Positions 15,609 to 23,078 of a stretch of DNA of 27,473 nt are shown in pieces. The stretch is taken from contig JBAYZQ010000015.1 of assembly GCA_041672385.1 (NCBI GenBank), forward strand, positions 1-27,473, given 5' to 3'. A program made the translations under genes and the position numbers. How positions within the stretch are numbered: the stretch's first letter is position 1; every line of letters begins with the position of its first letter. This stretch comes from JBAYZQ01 sp041672385 (lineage in GTDB: Bacteria; Spirochaetota; Spirochaetia; Sphaerochaetales; Sphaerochaetaceae). The notes below the pieces were generated by a model. The model ran no database searches, had not been told where the DNA came from, and saw nothing but the letters and a program-made list of their open reading frames with translations.

Positions 15609-16952
15609 ATGAAATTTACAACGTTTAATCAGGTTATTGACTTTATGGAAAGTTTTACAAATCTGGAAAGACAAACTGACCATTACAATACCCGTACCTA
15701 TAGACTTGACAGGGTCCAAACCATACTTCAATTGCTAGGAAACCCTCAAAATAGCTATAAAATTCTTCATGTTGCAGGAACCAAAGGTAAAGGATCCACA
15801 GCTTCATTTTTAGCAGATGGACTCGCTTCTCTTGGATTTAAAACTGGAAAATTTCTTTCTCCTCATATTACCGACTATAGAGAAAGGTTTTCTTTAAATA
15901 ATCGTTTTTTTGATGACGATCTTTTAATAGAAACAGGAAATGAACTTTCATCAAAATTTGAAGGATTCCACTTTTCCAAAGAACAAGGGAATGAAGGGCC
16001 AACTAGTTTTGAACTTTATACCTGTTTTGCTTTTCTTCTATTCAAAAATGCGCATTGTCAATGGGCGGTCATTGAAACGGGGCTTGGAGGACGTTTAGAT
16101 GCTACAAATGTAGTAGAACCTGAAGCAGTTTTTCTTTGTCCGATTGAAAAAGAACATACAAAAATACTTGGAACTACAATTCATGCAATTGCCACAGAAA
16201 AATCCAAAATAATTAAAAAAAATAAACCTGTTTTTATTTCTAAACAACCAAAAGAAGCTTTGGACGTTTTCCTGGAAGAAGCAAAAAATTGCTCCAGCCC
16301 AGTTTATTACCTCCCAGATTATACAAATAATATTAGTCAAAGTTTGTTAAATGAAGATGGAAAGATTTTTCAAAATGTCATAATTGAATTCAAAGACGGA
16401 TATAAAACTCATTTAAATCTTTTGATGCTTTCAGAAGTTCAGGGTAATAACGCAGCTCTTGCACTTTTAGGTTTAAAAACTTTAAATCTCTTTAAGGAGG
16501 GAATAACTGAAGAAAGTATGAACAAAACTACTCTCCCCGGTAGATTTGAAAAACTTGAATACAAAAGGCCGGTGTATATTGATGGAGCCCATACTCCCTC
16601 TTCAATGTTCTCAACTTTAGATACTTTCTGTAATCTTTTTCCTTCCAATAACAAAATCATAGTATACTCAAATGTAGAAGGAAAGAATTATCAAGAAATG
16701 ATTCAAATGGTATTGGATAAATTTGACCAAATAATAATTACTCGCCCTGGAACTTTTAAAAAAAGCGATATACAAATTCTTTATGATTATTTTGTTCAAA
16801 ATAAGAAAATAAATCAAAAAGTATACCTTTGTCCCGAAGTACAAGAAGCCCTAAAGCAAATCGAGAAGCTTTCTATAGACAATAATACTTCAGTATTGGT
16901 TACTGGTTCTTTTTATCTAGCAGGAATATTTAAGGAAGCAATATGTCGTTAA
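15609..16952 (+). CDS. folC: Folylpolyglutamate synthase / dihydrofolate synthase
   Basis: Adds glutamate to dihydropteroate and/or folates with ATP, retaining folate cofactors in the cell; Mur-ligase fold. The product is 447 residues from the ATG at 15609, normal for FolC. Motifs are the P-loop HVAGTKGKGSTASFL near residue 57, FLSPHITDYRERF near 81, the VIETGLGGRLDATN block near 154, a glutamate-tRNA-independent metal site EKEHTKILG near 180, and YIDGAHTP near 323. A longer in-frame TTG at 15534 exists, but that TTG is the first triplet of the TTGACA promoter box and no initiator is expected there. The ribosome-binding site is weak. It is the first gene of the operon with the NFACT gene, overlapping it by ten bases. 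Confidence 0.94.
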   Translation: MKFTTFNQVIDFMESFTNLERQTDHYNTRTYRLDRVQTILQLLGNPQNSYKILHVAGTKGKGSTASFLADGLASLGFKTGKFLSPHITDYRERFSLNNRFFDDDLLIETGNELSSKFEGFHFSKEQGNEGPTSFELYTCFAFLLFKNAHCQWAVIETGLGGRLDATNVVEPEAVFLCPIEKEHTKILGTTIHAIATEKSKIIKKNKPVFISKQPKEALDVFLEEAKNCSSPVYYLPDYTNNISQSLLNEDGKIFQNVIIEFKDGYKTHLNLLMLSEVQGNNAALALLGLKTLNLFKEGITEESMNKTTLPGRFEKLEYKRPVYIDGAHTPSSMFSTLDTFCNLFPSNNKIIVYSNVEGKNYQEMIQMVLDKFDQIIITRPGTFKKSDIQILYDYFVQNKKINQKVYLCPEVQEALKQIEKLSIDNNTSVLVTGSFYLAGIFKEAICR

Positions 16953-18355
16953 ACTGGAAAGAAATTGAACTCGTTCTAAGCGAATTGCCTTTGAAAGATT
17001 CAAGGATTGTTTCTCTTAGTCAAAATTCTTTTCATGGTTTAACTTGGATACTATTTCATCCAAATGAAGGGCAATATGCTATTTACACAGAAACCGGAAC
17101 AATGGATTCAAGAATACACAAAACTTCTTTATCTAGAGCTAAACAGAAGCTACCAAAGCTACAAAGATTTATCCAATTTACCAGAAAAAATCTTGAAAGT
17201 GGTATAATTACTGAAGTTACTCAAGCACAAAGTGACAGACTTGTTTGTCTTGAAGTGAGATTTCATAATGAACAAAAAAAAGTCTTTCTTAGATTTTATA
17301 GTGGACCTTCTGCAAATATTATCATTACTGATTCAAATAATAAAATTCTTGAATTACAGTATAGAAGACCCAATCGAGATGAGGTTTCTGGAAAAACTTT
17401 AAACCTTGAACCAAAAACAATTAATACTTCAACAAAAGAATTTACAATCCGCCCTCGAATTGAGGGAAGTTTTAACGACCAACTTGAATTGCAATATAAT
17501 GAAAAAAACCTTGAAACAAAGATTGAAACCTTAAAGAAGCTAGTGAATGATCATAAAATCAAGGAAATGTTAAAAAGAGAGAAAAATATACAATCTCTTT
17601 CTAAAAGAAAAAAAGAAAATGAAGATTATCAAAATTTTAAAGAAATGGGAGATATTTTAAGTTCAAATTTTCATCTTCTAAAAAATAATGCTTCAAGTAT
17701 TACTTTAAAGGACTTTGATTCTAAGGAGATAACCATTCTTTTAAAATCTCAGTTATCTCCTTCTCAAAATATTAACTTTTATTATGAAAAAGCAAAAAAA
17801 TCTAAAAATACTTGGCTTGATGCCAGTAAAACTTTAGAAGAAGCCATAATTGGAAAAGAAAAAAGAGAAACCTACTACCAAAATCTTTTAAAAGAAAATG
17901 ATGATTTAAAGGCCTTTAGTATAAAACTTTCCAAAGCTCTTAAAGAAGAAAAACCAATTCAACAAAAAGTTGAAACTCAAGTTGGCCTAATTTGTATTAG
18001 TCATGGTTTCACAATCTTAATTGGAAGAACAGCTAAAGAAAATGATTTTTTACTTCGCCATCAGACAAGAGGTAATGATTATTGGTTTCATACTCGAGAT
18101 TATCCCGGTGGTTATGTATTCATTAAAAACATAAGAAATAAGTCCATTCCACTTGATACCTTGCTTGATGCAGCTAATCTTGCTGTTCTATTTTCAAAAG
18201 GAAAGAATGCTGGTAAAATAGACTTGTATTATACACAAGTTAAATATCTTAGAAGAGCAAAGAATGGTCCCTTGGGACTTGTTCTCCCAACAAATGAGAA
18301 AAATCTGTGTATTGATTTTAACAAATTAAGAGCTCAGCAACTTTTAGAAAAATAG
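16943..18355 (+). CDS. RqcH-type NFACT protein (ribosome quality control), short form
   Basis: RqcH binds stalled 50S-peptidyl-tRNA and adds alanine tails for degradation. This 470-residue protein has an NFACT-N domain (about 1-175) with the tRNA-contacting Asp98-Arg99 pair at the position known from Bacillus RqcH, a coiled-coil middle (about 185-335, very lysine/glutamate-rich with YYEKAKKSKN), and an NFACT-R domain with WFHTRDYPGGYVFIK near 384 and YYTQVKYLRRAKNGPLGLV near 433. Bacillus RqcH is about 570 residues; the missing 100 fall where its helix-hairpin-helix domain lies between NFACT-N and the coiled coil. The ATG follows AAGGAAG and overlaps folC by ten bases. Confident in the family; activity with the shortened middle is inferred. 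Confidence 0.88.
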   Translation: MSLNWKEIELVLSELPLKDSRIVSLSQNSFHGLTWILFHPNEGQYAIYTETGTMDSRIHKTSLSRAKQKLPKLQRFIQFTRKNLESGIITEVTQAQSDRLVCLEVRFHNEQKKVFLRFYSGPSANIIITDSNNKILELQYRRPNRDEVSGKTLNLEPKTINTSTKEFTIRPRIEGSFNDQLELQYNEKNLETKIETLKKLVNDHKIKEMLKREKNIQSLSKRKKENEDYQNFKEMGDILSSNFHLLKNNASSITLKDFDSKEITILLKSQLSPSQNINFYYEKAKKSKNTWLDASKTLEEAIIGKEKRETYYQNLLKENDDLKAFSIKLSKALKEEKPIQQKVETQVGLICISHGFTILIGRTAKENDFLLRHQTRGNDYWFHTRDYPGGYVFIKNIRNKSIPLDTLLDAANLAVLFSKGKNAGKIDLYYTQVKYLRRAKNGPLGLVLPTNEKNLCIDFNKLRAQQLLEK

Positions 18356-18364
18356 GAATAATAA

Positions 18365-19051
18365 ATGAATAGAACATATCACCAAGAAATTTTTTATCCA
18401 AATAAAATTAATTTCAATCAAAAAGAAACACAAAAAATACAAATTAAAGACAATTGCCTTTTTATTGTTCTTCCTCACGCAAGTTATAATTATATTCAGG
18501 ATATTTTACAAATAGCTTTTAACTCTATTAAAGACTTAAATTTTGATTTAATTACCATTTTGAGTTCTCTACATCGACCTTTGTTAATAAAGGATAAAGA
18601 GTGTTATGTAGTAACTCGTCCCAGTGGAAAAATAGAAAACGAGCAGTATAGTATTCCCCTAGTTTCTCTAGAGGAAAATAAAATTTGTGTTAATGAAGAT
18701 TATTTCATTGAAGAAAGTGCTCCTGAAATTATTCTCCCTTTTGTTTCACTCTATTTTAAAAACACACCAGTTTTAGAACTTTTGGCTTATGAGTATTCTT
18801 TGAAGCTTGAAAGTCTTCTAGAAAAAATTAAAACACAAAACGCAAAAAATCTCTTTATCATAATGGATAACTTCACTGAAAAAACAGGCAAAGATGTACC
18901 CGATAATGAAAAAAGTTATTATACTATAGAGGGAAAAATTTTAAATCCAACTTCAGGAATATGGCTAAAGACAGTAAAAGGAAATTGGAAGATAATAGAC
19001 TCCTATAAAAAACACTACACCTACTGCTTTGCAACAAGGAAAGAATCTTAA
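18365..19051 (+). CDS. Memo-like (AmmeMemoRadiSam protein B) family, degenerate
   Basis: A 228-residue protein whose central part lines up by eye with Memo: PHASYNYIQDIL (residues 37-48) for the PHAGYxYSG block, ILSSLHRPLL (62-71) for LGPSHH, EESAPEIILPFV (near 119) for EHSxExxLPFL, and NLFIIMDNFTEKTG (near 160) for NLFVVSSDFCHWG. The first two histidines are kept, but the histidine of the EHS block is replaced by Ser and the late His/Trp block is absent. Memo proteins bind metal through these residues, so catalysis or metal binding is probably lost or changed. The ATG follows AGGA nine bases after the NFACT stop, and its TAA overlaps the next ATG by one base. The assignment rests on pattern matching; function is unknown. 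Confidence 0.55.
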   Translation: MNRTYHQEIFYPNKINFNQKETQKIQIKDNCLFIVLPHASYNYIQDILQIAFNSIKDLNFDLITILSSLHRPLLIKDKECYVVTRPSGKIENEQYSIPLVSLEENKICVNEDYFIEESAPEIILPFVSLYFKNTPVLELLAYEYSLKLESLLEKIKTQNAKNLFIIMDNFTEKTGKDVPDNEKSYYTIEGKILNPTSGIWLKTVKGNWKIIDSYKKHYTYCFATRKES

Positions 19052-20466
19052 TGATAAAAGAAGAAGACATTTTCAAAAAAAATAACAATAGTTATCTAAT
19101 GCTTGGAACAATGGATAAAAACCATTATTATAACAACCCTTTAACTCAAATTTCTAGTGAAAGAGAAAAATCTTTTATCTATAAAGATGGCAAAGTTGAA
19201 GAAAGAATTTTTGACATTCAAATGATTTCAAATAATCTTTGCCTTAATTTAAAAGAATTAGAAATTTCAACTGTAAGTAGCCTTGCCACCACCAATAAAA
19301 AGGATGCACTAAACAAAATTAAACTTCTTTATGATGCTTATAATGCAATTGGAAAAAAGAAATTAAACCTAAAAAATGGAATCTTGCCTTTAAGTAGAAT
19401 ATATTTTATTTCAGACGGAGGCGTTTTAATTATCCCAGAACAAATTCAAAGCTTGATTTTTAATCTAAGACCAGAAGGTTTTAATAATACTGATTACAAT
19501 TACTGGATTTGCTCAATACATCCCCAGCATCTTAAACTTGAACTGCAGTTAGTACAATTTATGTATTTTTCTTTAACTGGGACTGGGCCCTTTTTTAGCG
19601 AACAGAGTAGAGCCTGTAATTATAGTGCAATTCCCCTTTTCTTTGGTTCCACGGACAAACAATTAGCTTCTTTTATTGATAATTCTTTGAAAATGAAAAC
19701 TCTTCCAAATGAATATCAAGCATGGTTCACAAAATCAATTAATTCCTTAAATTGGATAATTCCAGAAACAGATCCTTTGAACAATATAAAAGCGGAAGAA
19801 TTTATTACTAATCAAAATAATAAAATCAAAAAAAGTACCTTTATTAAAAAAAAGGGAACCCCAATAGCCATAATTTCTTTAGTGGTTATTTGTGTACTTT
19901 ATTTCATAATTCATTTAATTATTGTTAAAACAGCCCCACCAAATACAAGAGGAATGTCCCCTTCTCAGATAACAGCATACTATTATCAAGCACAGAACAA
20001 TCTTGACCTTGAAGGTGCCACCGATTCCTTTGTTAATGAAAAGGATTGCCCTATCAAACAAGAACTGGCTGGCCTTTTTGTTTCTTCAAAAATGAGACAG
20101 GCTTATGAAAATAAAAATACAATCATAAGTCCAGAAACTTGGTTAAATTCAGGGGATGAGGAAATTTCAAAAGATATGATTATATATGGGAACTCAGATT
20201 TAAGTATTGAAGAAAAAGGACCATTAACCATTGTCGCTACTTCTCTTCTTTGGAATGCTAATGCCTATTCAGAAGTTGATGAAGAAGATTTAATTTCACA
20301 AGAAACTCTAGATGATTTTTTAAAAGTATATATTTACCAACAAATTCAAGAATTTCAATTTATTCAGAAAAAGGACTATTATGAAATAATAAGTGTAACT
20401 AATGTTGAACCTGCAAAATTAATAGAAACAAGAGAAATACCTTTTAAAGAAGATTCCACGAATTAA
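19051..20466 (+). CDS. One-pass membrane protein with pseudokinase-like cytoplasmic half, unrecognised
   Basis: A 471-residue protein: cytoplasmic part (about 1-265), a lysine-rich stretch (IKKSTFIKKKG, 259-269), one transmembrane helix (about 270-292), and an outer part of about 180 residues beginning TAPPNTRGMSPSQ. No signal peptide is needed for this layout. The cytoplasmic part has a feel of a Ser/Thr kinase fold: a helix, then LSRIYFISDGGVLIIPEQ (114-130) where a kinase has its catalytic loop and N-lobe-to-C-lobe strand, YNYWICSIHPQHLKLELQLV (149-168), and FMYFSLTGTGPFF (170-182), like the tYELLtGxxPF helix. The catalytic Asp-Lys and the DFG are not found. No family is recognised from memory. 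It is translated from TAATG directly behind the Memo-like gene. Its end overlaps miaA on the other strand by 23 bases. Confidence 0.6.
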   Translation: MIKEEDIFKKNNNSYLMLGTMDKNHYYNNPLTQISSEREKSFIYKDGKVEERIFDIQMISNNLCLNLKELEISTVSSLATTNKKDALNKIKLLYDAYNAIGKKKLNLKNGILPLSRIYFISDGGVLIIPEQIQSLIFNLRPEGFNNTDYNYWICSIHPQHLKLELQLVQFMYFSLTGTGPFFSEQSRACNYSAIPLFFGSTDKQLASFIDNSLKMKTLPNEYQAWFTKSINSLNWIIPETDPLNNIKAEEFITNQNNKIKKSTFIKKKGTPIAIISLVVICVLYFIIHLIIVKTAPPNTRGMSPSQITAYYYQAQNNLDLEGATDSFVNEKDCPIKQELAGLFVSSKMRQAYENKNTIISPETWLNSGDEEISKDMIIYGNSDLSIEEKGPLTIVATSLLWNANAYSEVDEEDLISQETLDDFLKVYIYQQIQEFQFIQKKDYYEIISVTNVEPAKLIETREIPFKEDSTN

Positions 20467-21412
20467 GAAGTTTCTCAACCTCATCAATATTATCCGGTTC
20501 AACCCAATTTACATCACTAAAGCTTTTAAAAAAAGTTCTTTGTCTTTTTGCATAATGAATAGAATTCATTGAAATACGTTCTTTAATTTCTTTTATTTGT
20601 TCATCGCTCATATTAAGAGGATTGGCAACCTTCACTGGAACAAAAAATTCTTTATAACCAATTGCCTTCATTGCTGGCCATTCTTTTACTGCTCCAAGTT
20701 CATAAAGTTTTTTTATCTCCATTTGAAGACCTTCAGAAAACATTATTTCCACTCTTTTTCTAATTCTTTCATTTAAAACATTTCGATCTCGAATTAACCC
20801 AATTGTATGGATATCTAAGTTATTACGTAGTTCGGTCCCTAAGGCAAAAGAACTTAGTGGTTTACCAGTGGCTTCATAAATTTCCAAAGCTCGAGAAATT
20901 CGATAACTATCATTGGGATGAATTCTTAAAGCGGCAAGACTATCAATACTTTTAAGTCGTTCAAAGCTTTTTTCTAAGCCTTCATTTTCAATTTGAATTT
21001 TAATTTTATTTCTAATTTCTGAATTACTTTTGGGAGCTTTGCTTAAACCATACATGAAATGCTTGAAATAAAAAGCAGTACCTCCACTAAGAAGAGGTAT
21101 TTTTCCCTTTTCCCAGATTTTTTTACAAGCATCGTCAGCTTCTTTAATAAATTCTCCGACACTAAAATCTTGCCAAGGGTCTCTAATATCCAATAGATGA
21201 TGAAAAACTAATTGTCTTTCCTTCTCATCTGCTTTTGCAGAACCAATGTCAAGATGTTTGTAAATTTGAACACTATCTGTATTCACTACTTCAAAATTTC
21301 TAAAAAAGACCTTACTAATAAGGTCCGTTTTACCTACTGCAGTAGGCCCAAAGAGGAATACAACTGTTTTTTTTGATTTATTCTTCACCAACTGAATACT
21401 CAACTTCATCAT
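20444..21412 (-). CDS. miaA: tRNA dimethylallyltransferase
   Basis: Transfers a dimethylallyl group to A37 of tRNAs reading UNN codons. Motifs: P-loop FGPTAVGKTDL near residue 20, NTDSVQIYKHLDIGSAK near 44 (the DSxQxY motif), DIRDPWQDFSVGEF near 75, GGTAFYFKHFMYGL near 109, NDSYRISRALEIYEATGK near 167, AMKAIGYKEF near 247 and YAKRQRTFFK near 287. The 322 residues are close to the norm of about 310. Two adjacent ATGs (21412, 21409) lie inside rpoZ, giving 35 or 32 bases of overlap; neither has a clear ribosome-binding site. A GTG at 21388 would begin nearer the P-loop. The true start is uncertain. It is last in the minus-strand rpoZ-miaA unit. Confidence 0.95.
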   Translation of the reverse strand: MMKLSIQLVKNKSKKTVVFLFGPTAVGKTDLISKVFFRNFEVVNTDSVQIYKHLDIGSAKADEKERQLVFHHLLDIRDPWQDFSVGEFIKEADDACKKIWEKGKIPLLSGGTAFYFKHFMYGLSKAPKSNSEIRNKIKIQIENEGLEKSFERLKSIDSLAALRIHPNDSYRISRALEIYEATGKPLSSFALGTELRNNLDIHTIGLIRDRNVLNERIRKRVEIMFSEGLQMEIKKLYELGAVKEWPAMKAIGYKEFFVPVKVANPLNMSDEQIKEIKERISMNSIHYAKRQRTFFKSFSDVNWVEPDNIDEVEKLLNSWNLL

Positions 21413-21572
21413 TGAGAACTTTTTCTAAAACAAGAGAAACAATTTTATTTTCTCCATCTTCTGAATCTTCAATTCCCTGAGCTGATAAAAGTTCAGCTTC
21501 TTTGATGGCTACACATGTTAATTCATAAACATTCATGTCTTTATCAATAAGTTTATCTAATGGAATACTCAC
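21378..21572 (-). CDS. rpoZ: RNA polymerase omega subunit
   Basis: The smallest subunit of RNA polymerase, helping beta-prime fold and assemble. The 64-residue product begins (M)SIPLDKLIDKDMNVYELTCV, then AIKEAELLS near residue 22, the YELvxvaakrAxqL pattern of omega, followed by KIVSLVLEKVLNDEVEY near 43, where omega has its second helix. Short omegas of 60-75 residues are usual in this group. The start is GTG with AGGAG six bases upstream, and miaA begins within its last codons. Confidence is moderate because omega is short and poorly conserved; the gene position between cmk and miaA supports it. Confidence 0.72.
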   Translation of the reverse strand: MSIPLDKLIDKDMNVYELTCVAIKEAELLSAQGIEDSEDGENKIVSLVLEKVLNDEVEYSVGEE

Positions 21573-21599
21573 ATTTTTCTCCTAACTATCTACTCACGG

Positions 21600-21649
21600 T
21601 AGTTTAAAACTATATCCAATTACTTAGCTTTTGTACAGTATAAAAGCTA
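21600..21649. repeat. Two palindromes in the cmk-rpoZ spacer
   Basis: TAGTTT-A-AAACTA (21600-21612) and TAGCTTTT (21625-21632) paired with AAAAGCTA (21642-21649), the latter extending to 11 pairs with one G-T on the plus strand and a three-base CAG loop. Neither has a T run on the minus strand, so a terminator for cmk is doubtful; an operator or transcript hairpin is as likely. Confidence 0.45.
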
Positions 21650-21664
21650 TTAATTTCAAAATTT

Positions 21665-22198
21665 CTATTTATTTTCTATAGAATCTATTTTTTTTACTCT
21701 TTCAATAATCTTTTCTACAATTTCTTCTGGAGTAAATATTTCTGTATCTATAACTAAATCCGCAAAATTTGTATCACTATTGTCAATATTATAAATTTTC
21801 AGATATCGATTACTATCACTTTCATCTCTTAAGGAAGTTTGCTTCATAATATCTTCAATATTTCCACCTTCTCTTTCAAAAACCCTCTTGGCTCTCACTT
21901 CATCGCTTGCAATCAAATAAACTTTTAAATCTGCATCTTTCAACATCCAAATTGCCAATCGACTTCCTAGAACACAATCTTTTTCACCCAAGGCCATTTC
22001 AACTTGTCTACGATCTAATTCTTTATCAATATTATCATCTTGTTTTGCCATTTCACAAAAAGTCCAAAAGTCGATTCCTTTTTCTTCAGATAAAGCTCTA
22101 AATGTAAAATTTATCAAAGGAAAATTGAGATTTTTAGCAAGTAATGATGATACAGTGGTATTTCCACATCCACTTTTTCCTGATATAGCAACTCTCAT
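21665..22198 (-). CDS. cmk: (d)CMP kinase, short (archaeal-like) form
   Basis: Phosphorylates CMP/dCMP to the diphosphate, in nucleotide metabolism. The 177-residue protein is of the short, archaeal-like class (usual bacterial Cmk is about 225 and has an insert). Motifs: MRVAISGKSGCGNTTVSSLL at the N-terminus, DKELDRRQVEMA near residue 58 and SRLAIWMLKDADLKVYLIAS near 79 with RAKRVFEREG near 102. The P-loop reads GKSGCGNTT (residues 7-15), with Asn13 where Walker A usually has the phosphate-binding Lys. I recall the same Asn in related treponemal proteins, so it may be a class trait rather than a defect. The strong ribosome-binding site GTAGGAGGAG stands before the ATG, ten bases after yicC. 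It is part of the murC-yicC-cmk operon. Confidence 0.8.
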   Translation of the reverse strand: MRVAISGKSGCGNTTVSSLLAKNLNFPLINFTFRALSEEKGIDFWTFCEMAKQDDNIDKELDRRQVEMALGEKDCVLGSRLAIWMLKDADLKVYLIASDEVRAKRVFEREGGNIEDIMKQTSLRDESDSNRYLKIYNIDNSDTNFADLVIDTEIFTPEEIVEKIIERVKKIDSIENK

Positions 22199-22208
22199 TT
22201 TGCTCCTC

Positions 22209-23078
22209 CTACTCTAAGTTCTTTGACTGTTCTCTAATATTCTCAAGACAGTCTTTCATTACTACAACACTTTGGCTAATTCCAACCATATTACTTTTAC
22301 TTCCAATGGTGTTTATTTCCCTATTCATTTCCTGACAAATAAAATCAAATTTTTTACCAACACTTCCTGTTTCTTTGAACAACCTTTTAAATTCTGTTAA
22401 ATGTGAATCCAATCTTACAAGCTCCTCATTAATCGTATATTTCATTAATAATGTAGCAACTTCTTGAAGAAATCGCCCTTCATCATATCCTTTATCTCTT
22501 AAAAGTTCATCAAAACGTTCTATCAACAACTTTTTTAACTTATCTTCAAGTTTCGTAGACATAGATTTAACAAGGTCTAAGCTTTTGGTAAATTCTAAAA
22601 GTTTTTCATTCAAATCTACTTCAGTGTTTTGCCCCTCTTTCTTTCTAGACTCATCAAATTGAGCCAAAGCCTCATCAAAAACCTCAAAGAAAACCTCTTT
22701 TGTCAAAGAGGAATCTCTATTTTCTACAAAACTTATTAATCCATCAATCTGACTAAGGTCCGAATAGTTTATTGCAATCTTTGTTTCTAAGGTTTTATTT
22801 ATTAAATCAAAGGCTTCTTTATAATGCTTTAAAGCCACTTCATCAACCTTTATTTCCTGATTAGATTTTAAAGTTTTAACTTTAACATTAATTTCAACAT
22901 GTCCTCGACTGCATATTTTTTTAATTCGATTATTAATCTCAGTCTCATATTCTTTAAGACTATCATTTATATTATCAAAAATTTCTAAAAAGCGGTTATT
23001 ATAAGATTTTATATCAATTGATAAACTAAAATCTTCACTTTGTATCTCTTTATGGCCATAACCAGTCATACTTTTCAT
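22209..23078 (-). CDS. yicC: YicC-family endoribonuclease-like protein
   Basis: A 289-residue member of the YicC family, of which some are RNases that act on small RNAs. It begins MKSMTGYGHKEIQSEDFSLS, the invariant SMTGYG opening, with SYNNRFLEI near residue 25, a coiled middle of charged helices (about 55-190), and the DUF1732 end EFKRLFKETGSVGKKFDFIC (227-246), EMNREINTIGSKSN (248-261) and MKDCLENIREQSKNLE. Length is as expected (280-295). The ATG overlaps the murC stop (ATGA) with AAGGAG upstream, so translation is coupled. Family certain; substrate unknown. Confidence 0.93.
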   Translation of the reverse strand: MKSMTGYGHKEIQSEDFSLSIDIKSYNNRFLEIFDNINDSLKEYETEINNRIKKICSRGHVEINVKVKTLKSNQEIKVDEVALKHYKEAFDLINKTLETKIAINYSDLSQIDGLISFVENRDSSLTKEVFFEVFDEALAQFDESRKKEGQNTEVDLNEKLLEFTKSLDLVKSMSTKLEDKLKKLLIERFDELLRDKGYDEGRFLQEVATLLMKYTINEELVRLDSHLTEFKRLFKETGSVGKKFDFICQEMNREINTIGSKSNMVGISQSVVVMKDCLENIREQSKNLE

